Below, in pieces: positions 1 to 9,088 of a DNA stretch of 64,000 bases. The notes below the pieces were generated by a model. It had not been told where the DNA came from and did no database searches. It worked only from the letters and a program-made list of their open reading frames with translations. Within the stretch, counting starts at the first letter, position 1, and the number at the start of each line of letters is the position of its first letter. This DNA comes from JAQGMV01 sp035626595 (GTDB lineage Bacteria; Pseudomonadota; Gammaproteobacteria; Burkholderiales; SG8-41): NCBI GenBank assembly GCA_035626595.1, contig DASPNJ010000080.1, positions 1 through 64,000 of the forward strand, read 5' to 3'. The translations under genes were made by a program, and so were the position numbers.

Positions 1-773
1 CCGGGCTGCCATGTGTGATGCCACGCGAATCGTTCCTGCGACGCATGCGACCAAAGCATGTTCAGTAGCGCCTCCGATTCTTCGAGCTCCAGCCCGCAAA
101 TATATGCGTTGGGGCGACGTCCCAAATAGAGGGCGTTGTAACCGGTTTCCGGATGCGTTCTGACGATGGGGTGCCATGGACCCGGCACAACAACCGGATC
201 GGTGGCGTGCTGGTACCCGCGGCGAAGCGACCCGTCACTCAGATAGGTCAGGTCGTGCTTGATCACGAGCGTGTTGATCTTCGACCGTACTTCAGCGGGC
301 AGCGTCTCGTAGGCGAAATACATATTCAAAAATCCCGTTTCGCCCGCGGACGAGGGACATTCGACTGCATGGAGCAGGCTGTAACTGAGCGGTGCGTCGC
401 GATACGAATTGTCCGAATGCCAGTTCACCTCGGCGTCGCCGAGCACGCCGATCGGAACACCGCCGTCCTTGACGTTCGAGACGATGATGATCTCCTCGTG
501 CTCGCGCTTCCTGTCCGTCGTGGTGAAAGGCGCAAAGTCGAGCTCGCCAAGCCTTCTGCCGAACGCGATCAACTCGGGCGGAGTCAGTTTTTCGTGCCCT
601 CGAAAGACGAGGACACAATGATCGAGCAGTGCGCGGCGGATCGCGTCGATCTCACGATCTTCCAAGTCGTTGATATTGCCGCACCGGACTTGCGCGCCAA
701 CGAGTGCCGGCATTGGCGTGATTTGCAGCGCACATTGCCGTGTCCGCTCTGCGTTTACAGTCGCCTCGGTCAT
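1..773 (-). CDS. TauD/TfdA-family Fe(II)/2-oxoglutarate dioxygenase, 3' end cut by window
   Basis: The frame is open from an ATG at 773 to base 1, giving 257 residues without the C-terminus. GAGGAG lies 7 nt before the ATG. The first two iron ligands of the family are visible as H119 and D121 in WHSDNSY, followed by the usual SYSLLHAVECPSSAGET stretch. The distal His and the 2-oxoglutarate-binding Arg should follow the last visible residues (FAWHHTWQP) and lie outside the window. The enzyme would couple 2-oxoglutarate decarboxylation to substrate hydroxylation in the cytoplasm. Whether the substrate is a sulfonate, an aryloxy acid or something else cannot be told. It diverges from the receptor gene at 869 across 95 nt. 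Confidence 0.9.
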   Translation of the reverse strand, partial: MTEATVNAERTRQCALQITPMPALVGAQVRCGNINDLEDREIDAIRRALLDHCVLVFRGHEKLTPPELIAFGRRLGELDFAPFTTTDRKREHEEIIIVSNVKDGGVPIGVLGDAEVNWHSDNSYRDAPLSYSLLHAVECPSSAGETGFLNMYFAYETLPAEVRSKINTLVIKHDLTYLSDGSLRRGYQHATDPVVVPGPWHPIVRTHPETGYNALYLGRRPNAYICGLELEESEALLNMLWSHASQERFAWHHTWQP

Positions 774-868
774 GAGCGATCTCCTCGTGTCATCTTTGAG
801 ACGACATCTTATAAGAATGGATTCTCGAAGTGGCAGAATAGGGCAAGACTCTTTTCTCCGAGAACAAA

Positions 869-1861
869 ATGAACCTCAGCTTCCTCGATATACGCTTGTG
901 CTGTTGCGCGGTCGTTGCTTTACTGCTTGCGGGCCTCGGCACGGAGGTCTCAGCGCAGACCTATCCCAGCAGGACCATCCGCCTGGTAGTGCCGTTCGCC
1001 GCAGGCGGGGGCACCGACTTTTTTGCGCGCCTCGTCGCCGCCAAGCTGACCCAGGTTCTGGGCCAGCAAGTCGTCGTCGACAACCGCGCGGGCGCAGGCG
1101 GCATTATCGGCACGGAGCTGGTTGCGAAAGCTGCGCCCGATGGTTACACCTTGCTCATGGGTCACACCGGGACGCTCGCGATCAATCCCTCCCTTTACGC
1201 CAAGATCCCATACGACCCGGTGCGGGATTTTTCGCCGGTAAGCCTCATCTCGATTTCGCCGCTCGTACTCGTAACCAATCCGTCGCTGCCCGTCGCAAAC
1301 GTGAAGGAGCTCATCTCGCTGGCGAAACGCCGTCCTGGGGAGATCACGTTTGCATCCGGCGGTAGCGGCACGGGAACGCACTTGTCAGCAGAGCTTTTCA
1401 AGCTCATGGGCGGCATCGATATGATCCATGTGCCCTACAAAGGCACCGGCCCGGCGCTGACGGCCGGTATGGCCGGCGAAGTCGCGACGCTCTTCAGCAC
1501 CTTGCCCCCTGCGATGCCGCACATCAAGAGCGGCGGCCGGCTGCGCGCGCTCGCGGTAACCGGTGCCGAGCGTTCTAAGGTCGTACCTGAGATTCCGACG
1601 ATGGCGCAGAGCGGCTTACCGGGTTACGAAAGCACGCTGCGCTACGGCGTTCTGCTGCCGGCAGGAGCGAGCGAAGCAATCGTCGCGACTCTGCGTCAAG
1701 CGATCGCGCGCTTCATGAGTCAGCCCGAATTCGCGGAAACGCTGGCGCGAGACGGCGCGGAGCCGCGAGGAAGCACACCGGAAGAATTTCGCGCCATGAT
1801 CGCGACGGAGGTAAAGAAATGGTCGGCGGTCGTGAAAGCGGCCGGCGTTCGCGCTGACTAA
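869..1861 (+). CDS. TTT (Bug) family periplasmic solute receptor
   Basis: This is a 330-residue extracytoplasmic binding protein of the tripartite tricarboxylate transporter family. It has an N-terminal export signal of about 29 residues ending near VSAQ, then the family start motif YPSRTIRLVVPFAAGGGTD. The second family hallmark (DNRAGAGGIIGTE...PDGYTLL) and the ligand-pocket stretch HVPYKGTGPA are intact. Such receptors deliver carboxylates or similar small anions to a TctAB membrane pair, and no TctAB genes lie nearby. The neighbour is a divergent dioxygenase, so the ligand may be that enzyme's substrate; this is inference. Length is normal and no defect is seen. Confidence 0.95.
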   Translation: MNLSFLDIRLCCCAVVALLLAGLGTEVSAQTYPSRTIRLVVPFAAGGGTDFFARLVAAKLTQVLGQQVVVDNRAGAGGIIGTELVAKAAPDGYTLLMGHTGTLAINPSLYAKIPYDPVRDFSPVSLISISPLVLVTNPSLPVANVKELISLAKRRPGEITFASGGSGTGTHLSAELFKLMGGIDMIHVPYKGTGPALTAGMAGEVATLFSTLPPAMPHIKSGGRLRALAVTGAERSKVVPEIPTMAQSGLPGYESTLRYGVLLPAGASEAIVATLRQAIARFMSQPEFAETLARDGAEPRGSTPEEFRAMIATEVKKWSAVVKAAGVRAD

Positions 1862-2331
1862 TAACTCGCCCGGGAGTGTCCGCCGCTTCCGTTCAGCATG
1901 GTGGCTGTCGGCGCATAGCCCTTTTCCTTACCCGGTGATCACGCGCGAGTGATCGACCACTACGTTGTTCGACGGCTTGGAGCACGACCAGGAAAGAGAA
2001 AGAACTACCAGGGGTCAGTCGTGGCGACGAATAAAGCCGCGATTTAAATACGCCAACGAGGACTGGTCGGTAGCCGCTTTAGATGACGCACTGCTCCCGG
2101 CGAGGAGCGGAAGTGCAGAATGGCGCACCCCGCGTAGTAGTCCGGGTCAAGTCTGAAGTGGTCGCGAACAGCGCTTACGGGTGCGCACAACCCCGCGGTC
2201 GCTGGGAATTAGGCGTCGTCAGCTCGCGAGAAGCTCCGTCTGCGGCTCGATGTTCTTGGCGTTCCCTCGGCGCTACGGACTGCCGCTCGCACGGCGTGCG
2301 GGGGCCGCGGCTGCAGTCGGAGTCACGCAGT
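1862..2331. other. Unassigned 470-bp intergenic stretch
   Basis: This lies between the receptor stop and the end of the convergent GntR gene. Short open frames exist on both strands (for example 1965-2156), but none has a convincing ribosome site or a recognisable product. A small hairpin (GATCAC/GTGATC, 1937-1954) has no T-tract, so it is not a clear terminator. The stretch may be decayed coding DNA, but I recognise no parent gene. Confidence 0.5.
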
Positions 2332-3060
2332 CTAGCCCCGATGTTTGCGACCATTGACTTCCGACAAGCGCAAGGGATCCCCGCTGTTTTGAGCCGCCGT
2401 GCGCAACGTTTGCGCGACGCGCTCCTTCGCACCGGTTATGTGTGCGCGCATTGCGGCTTCCGCTGCTTCCGGGTCATTCGCCCGTAAGGCTTTGAGGATC
2501 GCGGTGTGCTCGAGATGTGCGCGCTGCAAATGCTGCGGATTTGCCATTGCAACACTGACCGCGAGCTGCATCTGGTTTCTAAGCACACGCAGGAATTGAA
2601 GCAGTCTCACCTCCGGGTTGATCTCCGAGATGTACGCGTGGAAAGCCTCGTCCGTGCTCTCGAATAAAGCCGCGTCGCGCTCTTTGACCGCGCGCCTTTG
2701 TTCCTTCAACAACGCTTCGAGCCGCATGACATCCGCTCTCTGGATCTTCTGGGCCGCGCGGCGTACCGACAGGCCCTCGAGTAGCTCTCTTACGTCGTGA
2801 ATGGCGAGAAGGGCGTCTTCATCGGGCTGAGCGACGACGGCGCCCTTGCGCGGTTCGCTCACCGCAAGGCCATCCGAAACGAGCTGGAGAACCGCCTCCC
2901 GCACCGGGCTGCGTGATACGCCGAGGCGCCGCGCGAGCTCCGGCACGCTGAGAGATTCACCGGCTTTCAGCGCGCGCGTAAGGATCGCGTCTCGTAGCGC
3001 GCCGTAGACCGTGTCGGAAATCCTCTCGGTCGTCTGAATCTGCGCGAGCGGTTCGTTCAC
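2332..3060 (-). CDS. GntR-family regulator, FCD (FadR-like) type
   Basis: This 242-residue repressor or activator has an N-terminal winged helix (residues about 17-80, including LSVPELARRLGVSRSPVREAV) and an all-helical C-terminal FCD ligand domain. Likely metal or ligand-contact His residues of FCD proteins are visible in TDEAFHAYI, AHLEHTAIL and MRAHITGA. It is divergent from the aminotransferase operon that starts at 3150, and a near-perfect palindrome sits in the shared promoter region (3108-3125). It therefore probably controls itself and that operon in response to a small carboxylate or amino-acid metabolite. The effector is unknown. Confidence 0.93.
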   Translation of the reverse strand: MNEPLAQIQTTERISDTVYGALRDAILTRALKAGESLSVPELARRLGVSRSPVREAVLQLVSDGLAVSEPRKGAVVAQPDEDALLAIHDVRELLEGLSVRRAAQKIQRADVMRLEALLKEQRRAVKERDAALFESTDEAFHAYISEINPEVRLLQFLRVLRNQMQLAVSVAMANPQHLQRAHLEHTAILKALRANDPEAAEAAMRAHITGAKERVAQTLRTAAQNSGDPLRLSEVNGRKHRG

Positions 3061-3107
3061 GGCGATGCTCTTTGAATTGACGTGGCTTTAAGCCTGCCCA
3101 ATCGCTA

Positions 3108-3125
3108 CATTTTACATGTAACATG
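3108..3125. promoter_or_regulatory. Candidate GntR operator, 18-bp palindrome
   Basis: The sequence cattttacatgtaacatg has two 9-nt arms with one mismatch around a perfect TTACATGTAA core. It lies 48 nt upstream of the GntR start (3060) and 25 nt upstream of the preferred aminotransferase start (3150). Its position between the divergent genes and its FadR-like dyad fit an operator for both. Confidence 0.6.
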
Positions 3126-3149
3126 GCGCCGAATCCCCAAGGTGAGCCA

Positions 3150-4316
3150 ATGAAGGCTGCAGTCGTAGGCAATGCTTTTCGGACAAATCCCGAGACCGGC
3201 GCCGGGCGAGAAGAGTTTCCGGTAACCGAGAAGTACGTCTATTTCGATCATGCGGGTGTTGGTCCGCTCACGCGGTGCGCGCTCAGCGCGATGACGGGGA
3301 GCCTCAGGTCGCAGGCGCATAACGGCTCTCTCGACCATCCGAGGCTGCACGAGATCGCCGAGGAGGCGCGTGCTCAGTTCGCGGGTTTGATCGGCGCCGA
3401 ATCGCGGCAGATTGGATACGTTCCCAGCACGTCGGCCGGCATTAGTCTCATCGCACGTGGGCTGCGGCTGCGGCCGGGCGACGAGGTCGTTGCGCCGGCC
3501 GTGGATTTCCCGTCCGCGGTGCTGCCCTGGCTCCTCCTGGAAAAAGAAGGTGTCACGGTGCGGCGTGTGGACGCCGAGCGCGGGCAGCTCACGTCACAGA
3601 CTTTGATAGACGCCATCAGTCCGCGCACGCGGGTCATCTCCACGTCGTGGATTCAGTTCAGCAGCGGCGCCCGGCTCGATCTCCAGCATTTGGGCGAGGC
3701 GTGCCGGAAGAAGGACGTGTTGCTCGTCGTGGACGGCATGCAAGGGGTCGGGGCCGCACGTATAGACGTGAGTGCGCTGCCGATCGATGCGCTGGTGACC
3801 CAGAGCTACAAGTGGCTGCTCGGGCCGCAGGGTATAGGTTGGCTCTACATGAGCGATCGGCTCTCCGCGATGACCGAGCTCACGGGGGCCGGCGTACGCA
3901 CCGGACCGCCGCGTGAGTCCTATTGCGATCACCGGCTCGAGCCGCGAGCGGACGTCGGCCGCTTCGAGACGGGCATCCTCGACTTCCACGCGATCGTGGG
4001 CGCGATGACGAGCCAACGGCTTCTGCTGGATATAGGCATCGAGAAAATAGAATCCCGGCTGATCGAGCTTGGCGATCGGCTGCGCCATGGGCTCGCAGGT
4101 GCAGCGTGCCAGGTGCTGGGCGGCGGAGCTTCGACTGGACTGCGCTCTTCGATCGTGTCTTTTCGACACCCGCGCAAAAACGCCCAGGAAGTCTGCGACG
4201 CGCTTCTTCGGGCAAACGTCGTGACAAGCGTGCGTGAGAACCACGTTCGCGTGTCGCCGCACTTCTACAACACAGATCAGGAAGTCGATCAATTCCTGCG
4301 GCTGCTCGCCGGCTGA
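3150..4316 (+). CDS. Class V aminotransferase (cysteine desulfurase/isopenicillin-N-epimerase-like)
   Basis: This is a PLP-dependent enzyme of fold type I, 388 residues from the ATG at 3150. That start has AAGG 7 nt upstream; an ATG at 3123 would overlap the putative operator. The Schiff-base lysine is K221 in TQSYKWLLGPQG, and the PLP-ring aspartate is D195 in LVVDGMQGVGA. The N-terminal YVYFDHAGVGPL is typical of the class. Members include desulfurases, epimerases and transaminases, and the exact reaction is not predictable. It is the first gene of a co-directional run with a receptor (4360), an M24 peptidase and a flavoprotein, which suggests use of an amino-acid-like carbon source. Confidence 0.88.
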   Translation: MKAAVVGNAFRTNPETGAGREEFPVTEKYVYFDHAGVGPLTRCALSAMTGSLRSQAHNGSLDHPRLHEIAEEARAQFAGLIGAESRQIGYVPSTSAGISLIARGLRLRPGDEVVAPAVDFPSAVLPWLLLEKEGVTVRRVDAERGQLTSQTLIDAISPRTRVISTSWIQFSSGARLDLQHLGEACRKKDVLLVVDGMQGVGAARIDVSALPIDALVTQSYKWLLGPQGIGWLYMSDRLSAMTELTGAGVRTGPPRESYCDHRLEPRADVGRFETGILDFHAIVGAMTSQRLLLDIGIEKIESRLIELGDRLRHGLAGAACQVLGGGASTGLRSSIVSFRHPRKNAQEVCDALLRANVVTSVRENHVRVSPHFYNTDQEVDQFLRLLAG

Positions 4317-4359
4317 GCAGTCACACATCGTCAATACGTAAATCCGAGGAGCACACGTA

Positions 4360-5322
4360 ATGAAGACACGGGCCGCTCTCGCGGCGCTGGCAATCGCATT
4401 GTCTGCGCAAGGAGCATTCGGGCAAAACTATCCAAGCAAACCGATACGCATCGTCGTCCCGTTCCCCGCCGGTGGCGGCGTGGATGCGACGGCGCGTGCG
4501 CTCGGGCAGAAGCTTACGGAGATGCATGGTCAGCCGGTGATCATCGACAACCGCGGTGGCGCCGGCGGAACGATCGGCACGGATGTGGTCGCGAAAGCGC
4601 CACCGGACGGATACACGCTCCTCGTTACGAGCTTTGCGTCGATATCGGTCGCGCCGCTGCTCTATCCGCAACTTCCGTACGTGCCGACGCGCGATCTCGC
4701 GCCCGTGAGCATGCTCGTCACGATGCCATTCATCCTGGTGACACACCCCTCGCTGCCGGTGAAGACGGCGAAAGATCTCATCGCTCTTGCGAAGGCGAGC
4801 CCCGGCAAGCTCATGATGGCCTCGGGCGGGCCGGGAACCGGACAGCACTTGGCGGGTGAGCTCTTCAACATGCTCGCCGGGACGAAGATGTTGCACGTGC
4901 CGTATAAAGGAACGGCCCCAGCCGTCACGGATACCGTAGGCGGCCATGCGCACCTCACGTTTTCGGACCCGTCGGTGGTTCCGCAAATACTCGCAGGGAA
5001 GCTGAAGGCAATCGGCGTTTCCGGCAGCAGACGATACGAGGCGCTGCCCGACGTGCCGCTCATCACCGAGACGGGCGTGTCTGGCTACACCGCGGTCAAC
5101 TGGTATCCGATGATGGCGCCGGCGAAGACACCCAACGACATTCTCGCGGCGCTCAACGCCTCGGTGCAGAAGATCTTCAAGGACCCCGCCGTCGCGAAAA
5201 CACTGAGCACGCAAGGGCTTCTTCCTGCCGCAGACTCGCGCGAAGCGCTCGCTAACTACATTCGGCAAGACATCAAGCGCTGGGACCCCGTCATCAAAGC
5301 CACGGGTCTGCGCCTCAACTGA
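4360..5322 (+). CDS. TTT (Bug) family periplasmic solute receptor
   Basis: This 320-residue receptor has a signal peptide of about 22 residues (ending SAQGAFGQ) and mature N-terminus NYPSKPIRIVVPFPAGGGVD. The conserved DNRGGAGGTIGTD and PPDGYTLL motifs are followed by HVPYKGTAPA. It lies 43 nt after the aminotransferase and 31 nt before the M24 peptidase gene, so it is probably in their transcript. It closely resembles the receptor at 24632-25624 (shared GGGVDATAR, VPTRDLAPVS and QHLAGELFN segments), which suggests a recent paralogue with a related ligand. Confidence 0.95.
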   Translation: MKTRAALAALAIALSAQGAFGQNYPSKPIRIVVPFPAGGGVDATARALGQKLTEMHGQPVIIDNRGGAGGTIGTDVVAKAPPDGYTLLVTSFASISVAPLLYPQLPYVPTRDLAPVSMLVTMPFILVTHPSLPVKTAKDLIALAKASPGKLMMASGGPGTGQHLAGELFNMLAGTKMLHVPYKGTAPAVTDTVGGHAHLTFSDPSVVPQILAGKLKAIGVSGSRRYEALPDVPLITETGVSGYTAVNWYPMMAPAKTPNDILAALNASVQKIFKDPAVAKTLSTQGLLPAADSREALANYIRQDIKRWDPVIKATGLRLN

Positions 5323-5353
5323 AAACACGATCGAATACCGGAGCAAGAAGGTC

Positions 5354-7000
5354 ATGCAAATCATAAGCGAGTGGTCCCGCGTGGAAGAGATTCTTGGTTG
5401 TTCGCTGCGCGACAATTTCCTCATGCCCGTGCGCACGCTCGACAACCCTAAGTCGTGCACGCCGATCATCATCGATGGCGGCAAGCAACGCTGGATGGTC
5501 GTTCCCGGCATCGAGCGCGGCAACGTTGAAGGGCTCACGTTGCCGCCGGACGTGACACCGCTCTATATGCAGCGTTACTTCACGTTCGATGACCTCGACA
5601 ACACGTCGATGCCTCGCAATCTGGCGGAGGCTGTCGCCTCCGTTGCAGGCGGCGCCAAAGAGCTCGTCGTCGATGCGCACCTGCCGGTCGCATTGCAAAC
5701 CCAGTTGGCGCAGAGCTTTTCGCTTTCCGTCGAAGACGCCCCGGATGTGGGGCCGGTTTGCGTGCGCGAAGTGTCGAAGCAGGAGGTCGAGGCGCGTCTC
5801 ACGGCAGGGCGCGCTGAAGCGATCGCAGCGGTGAAGCGTTTGCTCGAGCGAAATCCCAATCGCGCGGCGCTGAGCGCGCATCTCGACGCGACACCTGCTG
5901 CGCGATTCGACGAGCTCGACCGAACGCTGTCCGAAGCGGGACTGGCTGCGGTCGTCGTGACCTCGCGCATCAACGTCCAGGAGATCGGCGGCATTCCCCT
6001 GGCGTCGCACATGCGGCCGATAGCCGTCGTCTACGCGGCCGGTGGGAAGAGTGCGTTCGTCATCGAGCGCCCAGGTGCGGGCGCGGCGAAGCAACACGCG
6101 TCGATCGGAGCTGCGATCTCCGCCATATTGCCGACAGGACGTGTCGGCATCGAGACGGAAGACATGGGCGTCGCGTTGTCACGCGCGATGGGTATGAGCG
6201 ATCGCGACCACGTGCCCTGTGATGTGCCTGTGCGTAAGTGGCGCGACAGGATCGCAGGTCATGACCTCGCCTACTACATCATCGCGGCGCGCACGTCGGC
6301 CCATGCGATCGACAACGCACTTTCTTTTGCGTCGGAGGCGGTGAAGCGCGGTGACCCGATTACCGAGAAAGATGTCGACCGCGTTTACTTCCAGGGCCTT
6401 CAGGATCACGTCGCATCGACCGGCCTGCCATTGCGCGTGACGCGCTTCATGACGAACCTGCACAGCGGCACGCGCTCGTTATACGCAGCGAATCCCACGA
6501 GCTACGTCATTACGAAGGAGGCGCGTACTCTCAAGATCGACTCCGGCTGCCTCATTTACGACAAGGCCGGATATCTCCTGGGCGTATCGGACATCGCGCG
6601 CACCATTTCATTCACGCCGGAAGGCCATGAAATCTATCCATTGCTCGTGGATGGCGTGCGCCGCCACATGATTCCCGCCGCGAAAGCCGGCGCGGTCGCC
6701 GAGGACGTGTTCAAGACCGGCGTCAGCGCAGTGTGGGATCGGCGCCACGAACTGAAGAGCACCCGTTTGACGCCCGAGGTTGCGATGCCGGATGTGTATA
6801 AGCGGGACGTCGGTCACCTGCTCGGCAAGAACGATCTGTCGCACCTGCGTTACATCGCAGGCGACAAAGGCGTGCTGCGTGAGGGGATGATCTCGTGCCT
6901 CGAATATCAATGGCCGATCGACGGGCACTCCTTGGCTTACGAGGACACCTGTCTCGTGACGGCGCAGGGCGGTCTTAACTTCACATCGGATGCCGAGTAG
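5354..7000 (+). CDS. M24 (creatinase/aminopeptidase P fold) metallohydrolase
   Basis: This 548-residue protein has an N-terminal region of about 300 residues and a C-terminal pita-bread domain. All five metal ligands of M24 peptidases can be lined up: D396 (KIDSG), D413 (GVSDIART), H488 (DVGHLLG), E517 (CLEYQW) and E530 (YEDTCLV). It is therefore likely to be a dinuclear-metal hydrolase acting on an imidic or amide bond next to a proline-like or cyclic residue. It is longer than classical aminopeptidase P (about 440 residues), with extra N-terminal sequence I do not recognise. It lies between a receptor and a flavoprotein gene, the latter only 18 nt downstream. Confidence 0.85.
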   Translation: MQIISEWSRVEEILGCSLRDNFLMPVRTLDNPKSCTPIIIDGGKQRWMVVPGIERGNVEGLTLPPDVTPLYMQRYFTFDDLDNTSMPRNLAEAVASVAGGAKELVVDAHLPVALQTQLAQSFSLSVEDAPDVGPVCVREVSKQEVEARLTAGRAEAIAAVKRLLERNPNRAALSAHLDATPAARFDELDRTLSEAGLAAVVVTSRINVQEIGGIPLASHMRPIAVVYAAGGKSAFVIERPGAGAAKQHASIGAAISAILPTGRVGIETEDMGVALSRAMGMSDRDHVPCDVPVRKWRDRIAGHDLAYYIIAARTSAHAIDNALSFASEAVKRGDPITEKDVDRVYFQGLQDHVASTGLPLRVTRFMTNLHSGTRSLYAANPTSYVITKEARTLKIDSGCLIYDKAGYLLGVSDIARTISFTPEGHEIYPLLVDGVRRHMIPAAKAGAVAEDVFKTGVSAVWDRRHELKSTRLTPEVAMPDVYKRDVGHLLGKNDLSHLRYIAGDKGVLREGMISCLEYQWPIDGHSLAYEDTCLVTAQGGLNFTSDAE

Positions 7001-7018
7001 CGGGGCATTGCTGCCGGC

Positions 7019-8692
7019 ATGCACTTGCTGCCACAGGAAAGCCGAAAAGCCGACGTAGTCGTGATCGGCGCGGGGGGCGCTGGACAACGCGCCGCTCTCG
7101 CCGCTCGCAGTGAGGGCGTGGATGCGCTGCTCGTGACGAAGGGGCTCGTCGGAAGGAGCGGCAACACCCCGATGGGCCGTTTTTCATTCTGCGTAACGCA
7201 GGACCGTCCCGGCAACACGCGCAGCGCACACGTTCGAGACACGCTCGATAGCGGGGAAGGACTCTCGGACGAACGTCTCGTCGCGTCGTTCGTCGCGCAC
7301 GCTCCGCAGCGCGTGCGCGACTTGCTCGCCTGGCGCATGCGTTTCGAGAAGCGGGGAGGGCAATTGCATCAAGTGCGGGTGCCCGGGCATTCCGAGGCGA
7401 GGGCTCTTCACTTCAAGCAGGAGACGGGGCTCGAAGTTACGCGAACCCTGCGGCGCGAGGTTACGCGCGCGGGAATCCCCCTCATGGAAGACGCCGCCGT
7501 CGTTGCAATCGTCGTCGAGGACAACGCAGTCGTCGGCGTCATAGCTGTCGACGTCTGGAGCGGCATTCCTGTTCGGATAGAGGCGCCCGCCGTTGTAGTC
7601 GCCGCGGGAGGTGCGGGGTGCTTGTACCGCCACAACTCGAACGCGAAGGATTCGACGGGAGACGCATACGCGCTCGCGTACCGCGCCGGCGCCGAGCTCA
7701 TCGATATGGAGATGACTCAATTCCTGCCGTTCGGCCTGGTAGCTCCGGCATCGCTTCGCGGATGTACTGATCCCGGAGGTGCGCTGATTACGGCAGGCGC
7801 GTCGCTCCTGAACGCCTGCGGCGAGCGCTTCATGGAGCGATACGACGCGAAGCGCCTGGAATTTTCGACCCGCGCCATCATTACTCGCGCTATCGCAGAA
7901 GAGATCCGGGCCGGACGCGGCAGCCCGGCGGGCGGTGTGTGGCTGCAGCTTCCGAAGGAGCGCGGTGTCGCCTCGGAGGTCATTGAAAAAAGCTGGTGCG
8001 AGTACATGCGGCAGGGTGGTGTCGACCCGGACAGCGGCCGCATAGAAGTGGCCCCGAGCTGCCACTACATGATGGGCGGCATTCGCGTGGACGCCGCCGC
8101 AGCGGGTTCGGTGGAGGGGCTTTTCGCCGCAGGCGAGGCGATGGGGGGGCTGCACGGAGCCAACCGGCTGGCGGGGCACGGCCTGGTCGAAGGGCAAGTG
8201 TTCGGCACGTTGGCGGGCTTATCGGCGGCGCAAGTCGCGAAAGCAAAGCAGCAACACAGCCCCAGCCCGCCGCGCCGACGGTTTGTCGAACAGTGGGACT
8301 GCTTTCGAGAGCGCATTGGCGTCGGCGCGTCTCCCACGCAACCGTGGGAGATCAAGGAGGAACTTGCAAGTGTGATGACGGAAGGTGCGGCGTATGTGCG
8401 GACTGACGAAGGCATGCGAACGGCGCTCGAGAAAGTGAAGGATCTTGAAGTCGAGCTTCGCGAAATGAAACTGCCTGCGCCGGGCCTTGCGCTTCAGGAG
8501 GCCATCGAGGCTCGCAATCTGCTCACGACTGCGAAGGTGGTAATTCGCGCGGCACTGCACAGAAAAGAGACGCGCGGAGCCCACATGCGATCCGACTATC
8601 CAGGTCGAGACGACGCGAAGTTCAAGGTGCACATCGCTGTAAGTCGTGCGCGGGATGGCGTGATGGACGTGGCTGAGCGGCCGGTCCTGTGA
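7019..8692 (+). CDS. FrdA/SdhA-like FAD-dependent oxidoreductase
   Basis: This 557-residue flavoprotein resembles the fumarate reductase/succinate dehydrogenase/L-aspartate oxidase superfamily. It has a Rossmann FAD motif near the N-terminus (VVVIGAGGAGQRAALAA), a second nucleotide segment (VVAAGGAGCLY) and the family signature around SCHYMMGGIRVD, followed by GLFAAGEAMGGLHGANRLAGHG. A helical C-terminal domain is present as in SdhA. The next gene, which overlaps by 4 nt, supplies a 2Fe-2S ferredoxin domain, so the two probably form a small soluble redox pair. No heme or membrane anchor subunit is present. Confidence 0.9.
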   Translation: MHLLPQESRKADVVVIGAGGAGQRAALAARSEGVDALLVTKGLVGRSGNTPMGRFSFCVTQDRPGNTRSAHVRDTLDSGEGLSDERLVASFVAHAPQRVRDLLAWRMRFEKRGGQLHQVRVPGHSEARALHFKQETGLEVTRTLRREVTRAGIPLMEDAAVVAIVVEDNAVVGVIAVDVWSGIPVRIEAPAVVVAAGGAGCLYRHNSNAKDSTGDAYALAYRAGAELIDMEMTQFLPFGLVAPASLRGCTDPGGALITAGASLLNACGERFMERYDAKRLEFSTRAIITRAIAEEIRAGRGSPAGGVWLQLPKERGVASEVIEKSWCEYMRQGGVDPDSGRIEVAPSCHYMMGGIRVDAAAAGSVEGLFAAGEAMGGLHGANRLAGHGLVEGQVFGTLAGLSAAQVAKAKQQHSPSPPRRRFVEQWDCFRERIGVGASPTQPWEIKEELASVMTEGAAYVRTDEGMRTALEKVKDLEVELREMKLPAPGLALQEAIEARNLLTTAKVVIRAALHRKETRGAHMRSDYPGRDDAKFKVHIAVSRARDGVMDVAERPVL

Positions 8693-9024
8693 ATGCAAAG
8701 TCGCACGATCGTGCGCGATACGCCTTCTCGATGCGCGGGCAAGACGGCAGCGTAAGGGATTTCAGCATCGATGCAGCGCCAGGCATAACCGTTCTGGAAG
8801 CGCTGATCCATGTGTATCGCAACGAGGACGCTACGCTGGGATTTCGCTACTCATGCACCGTGGGGCGCTGTTATAGCTGCCTCATGCGAATGAACGGGGA
8901 GACTGTCGTGTCGTGCCGCGAGACGCTCGTGGATGGAGCAATGCTCGAGCCGATGCTCAATCGCGCCGCGATACGCGATCTCGCCACGGAGGACCCGCTG
9001 CTCAAGCCGTCTCGCGAGCGCTGA
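8689..9024 (+). CDS. Small 2Fe-2S ferredoxin, SdhB/FrdB N-domain-like
   Basis: This 111-residue protein starts at a GTG whose bases overlap the stop of the flavoprotein gene (GTGA), so translation is probably coupled. It carries the plant-type 2Fe-2S cluster pattern with C56, C61, C64 and C76 (YSCTVGRCYSCL...VVSC). It corresponds to only the N-terminal half of SdhB/FrdB. The C-terminal domain with the 4Fe-4S and 3Fe-4S clusters is absent and no trace follows downstream. It likely passes electrons to or from the FAD protein. Confidence 0.88.
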   Translation: MNAKSHDRARYAFSMRGQDGSVRDFSIDAAPGITVLEALIHVYRNEDATLGFRYSCTVGRCYSCLMRMNGETVVSCRETLVDGAMLEPMLNRAAIRDLATEDPLLKPSRER

Positions 9025-9046
9025 GCTGCAGGGCGATCACCTATTC

Positions 9047-9081
9047 ACTGTTTTTACAGTACTTAAAAACAACCCTATTCT
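9047..9081 (+). promoter_or_regulatory. Candidate sigma-70 promoter with overlapping dyad
   Basis: TTTACA (9053-9058) and TATTCT (9076-9081) are separated by exactly 17 nt just before the ATG at 9089. The inverted repeat ACTGT-N4-ACAGT (9047-9060) covers the -35 box and could be an operator. A start site about 7 nt after the -10 would fall on or next to the ATG, implying a leaderless or nearly leaderless message. Confidence 0.5.
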
Positions 9082-9088
9082 GGAAACC

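Noticed and set aside
153..872. 239-codon plus-strand frame at the window start
   Set aside because: It is the shadow of the minus-strand TauD-type gene, whose translation shows real family motifs.
1937..1954. Terminator hairpin after the first receptor
   Set aside because: A 6-bp stem without a following T-tract, too weak to call.
1965..2487. Two short plus-strand frames after the first receptor
   Set aside because: No ribosome site and no recognisable domain; the second overlaps the GntR gene.
8933..9088. N-terminal extension of the DoeA-like protein
   Set aside because: It would overlap the ferredoxin gene, has no family similarity, and a promoter lies inside it.
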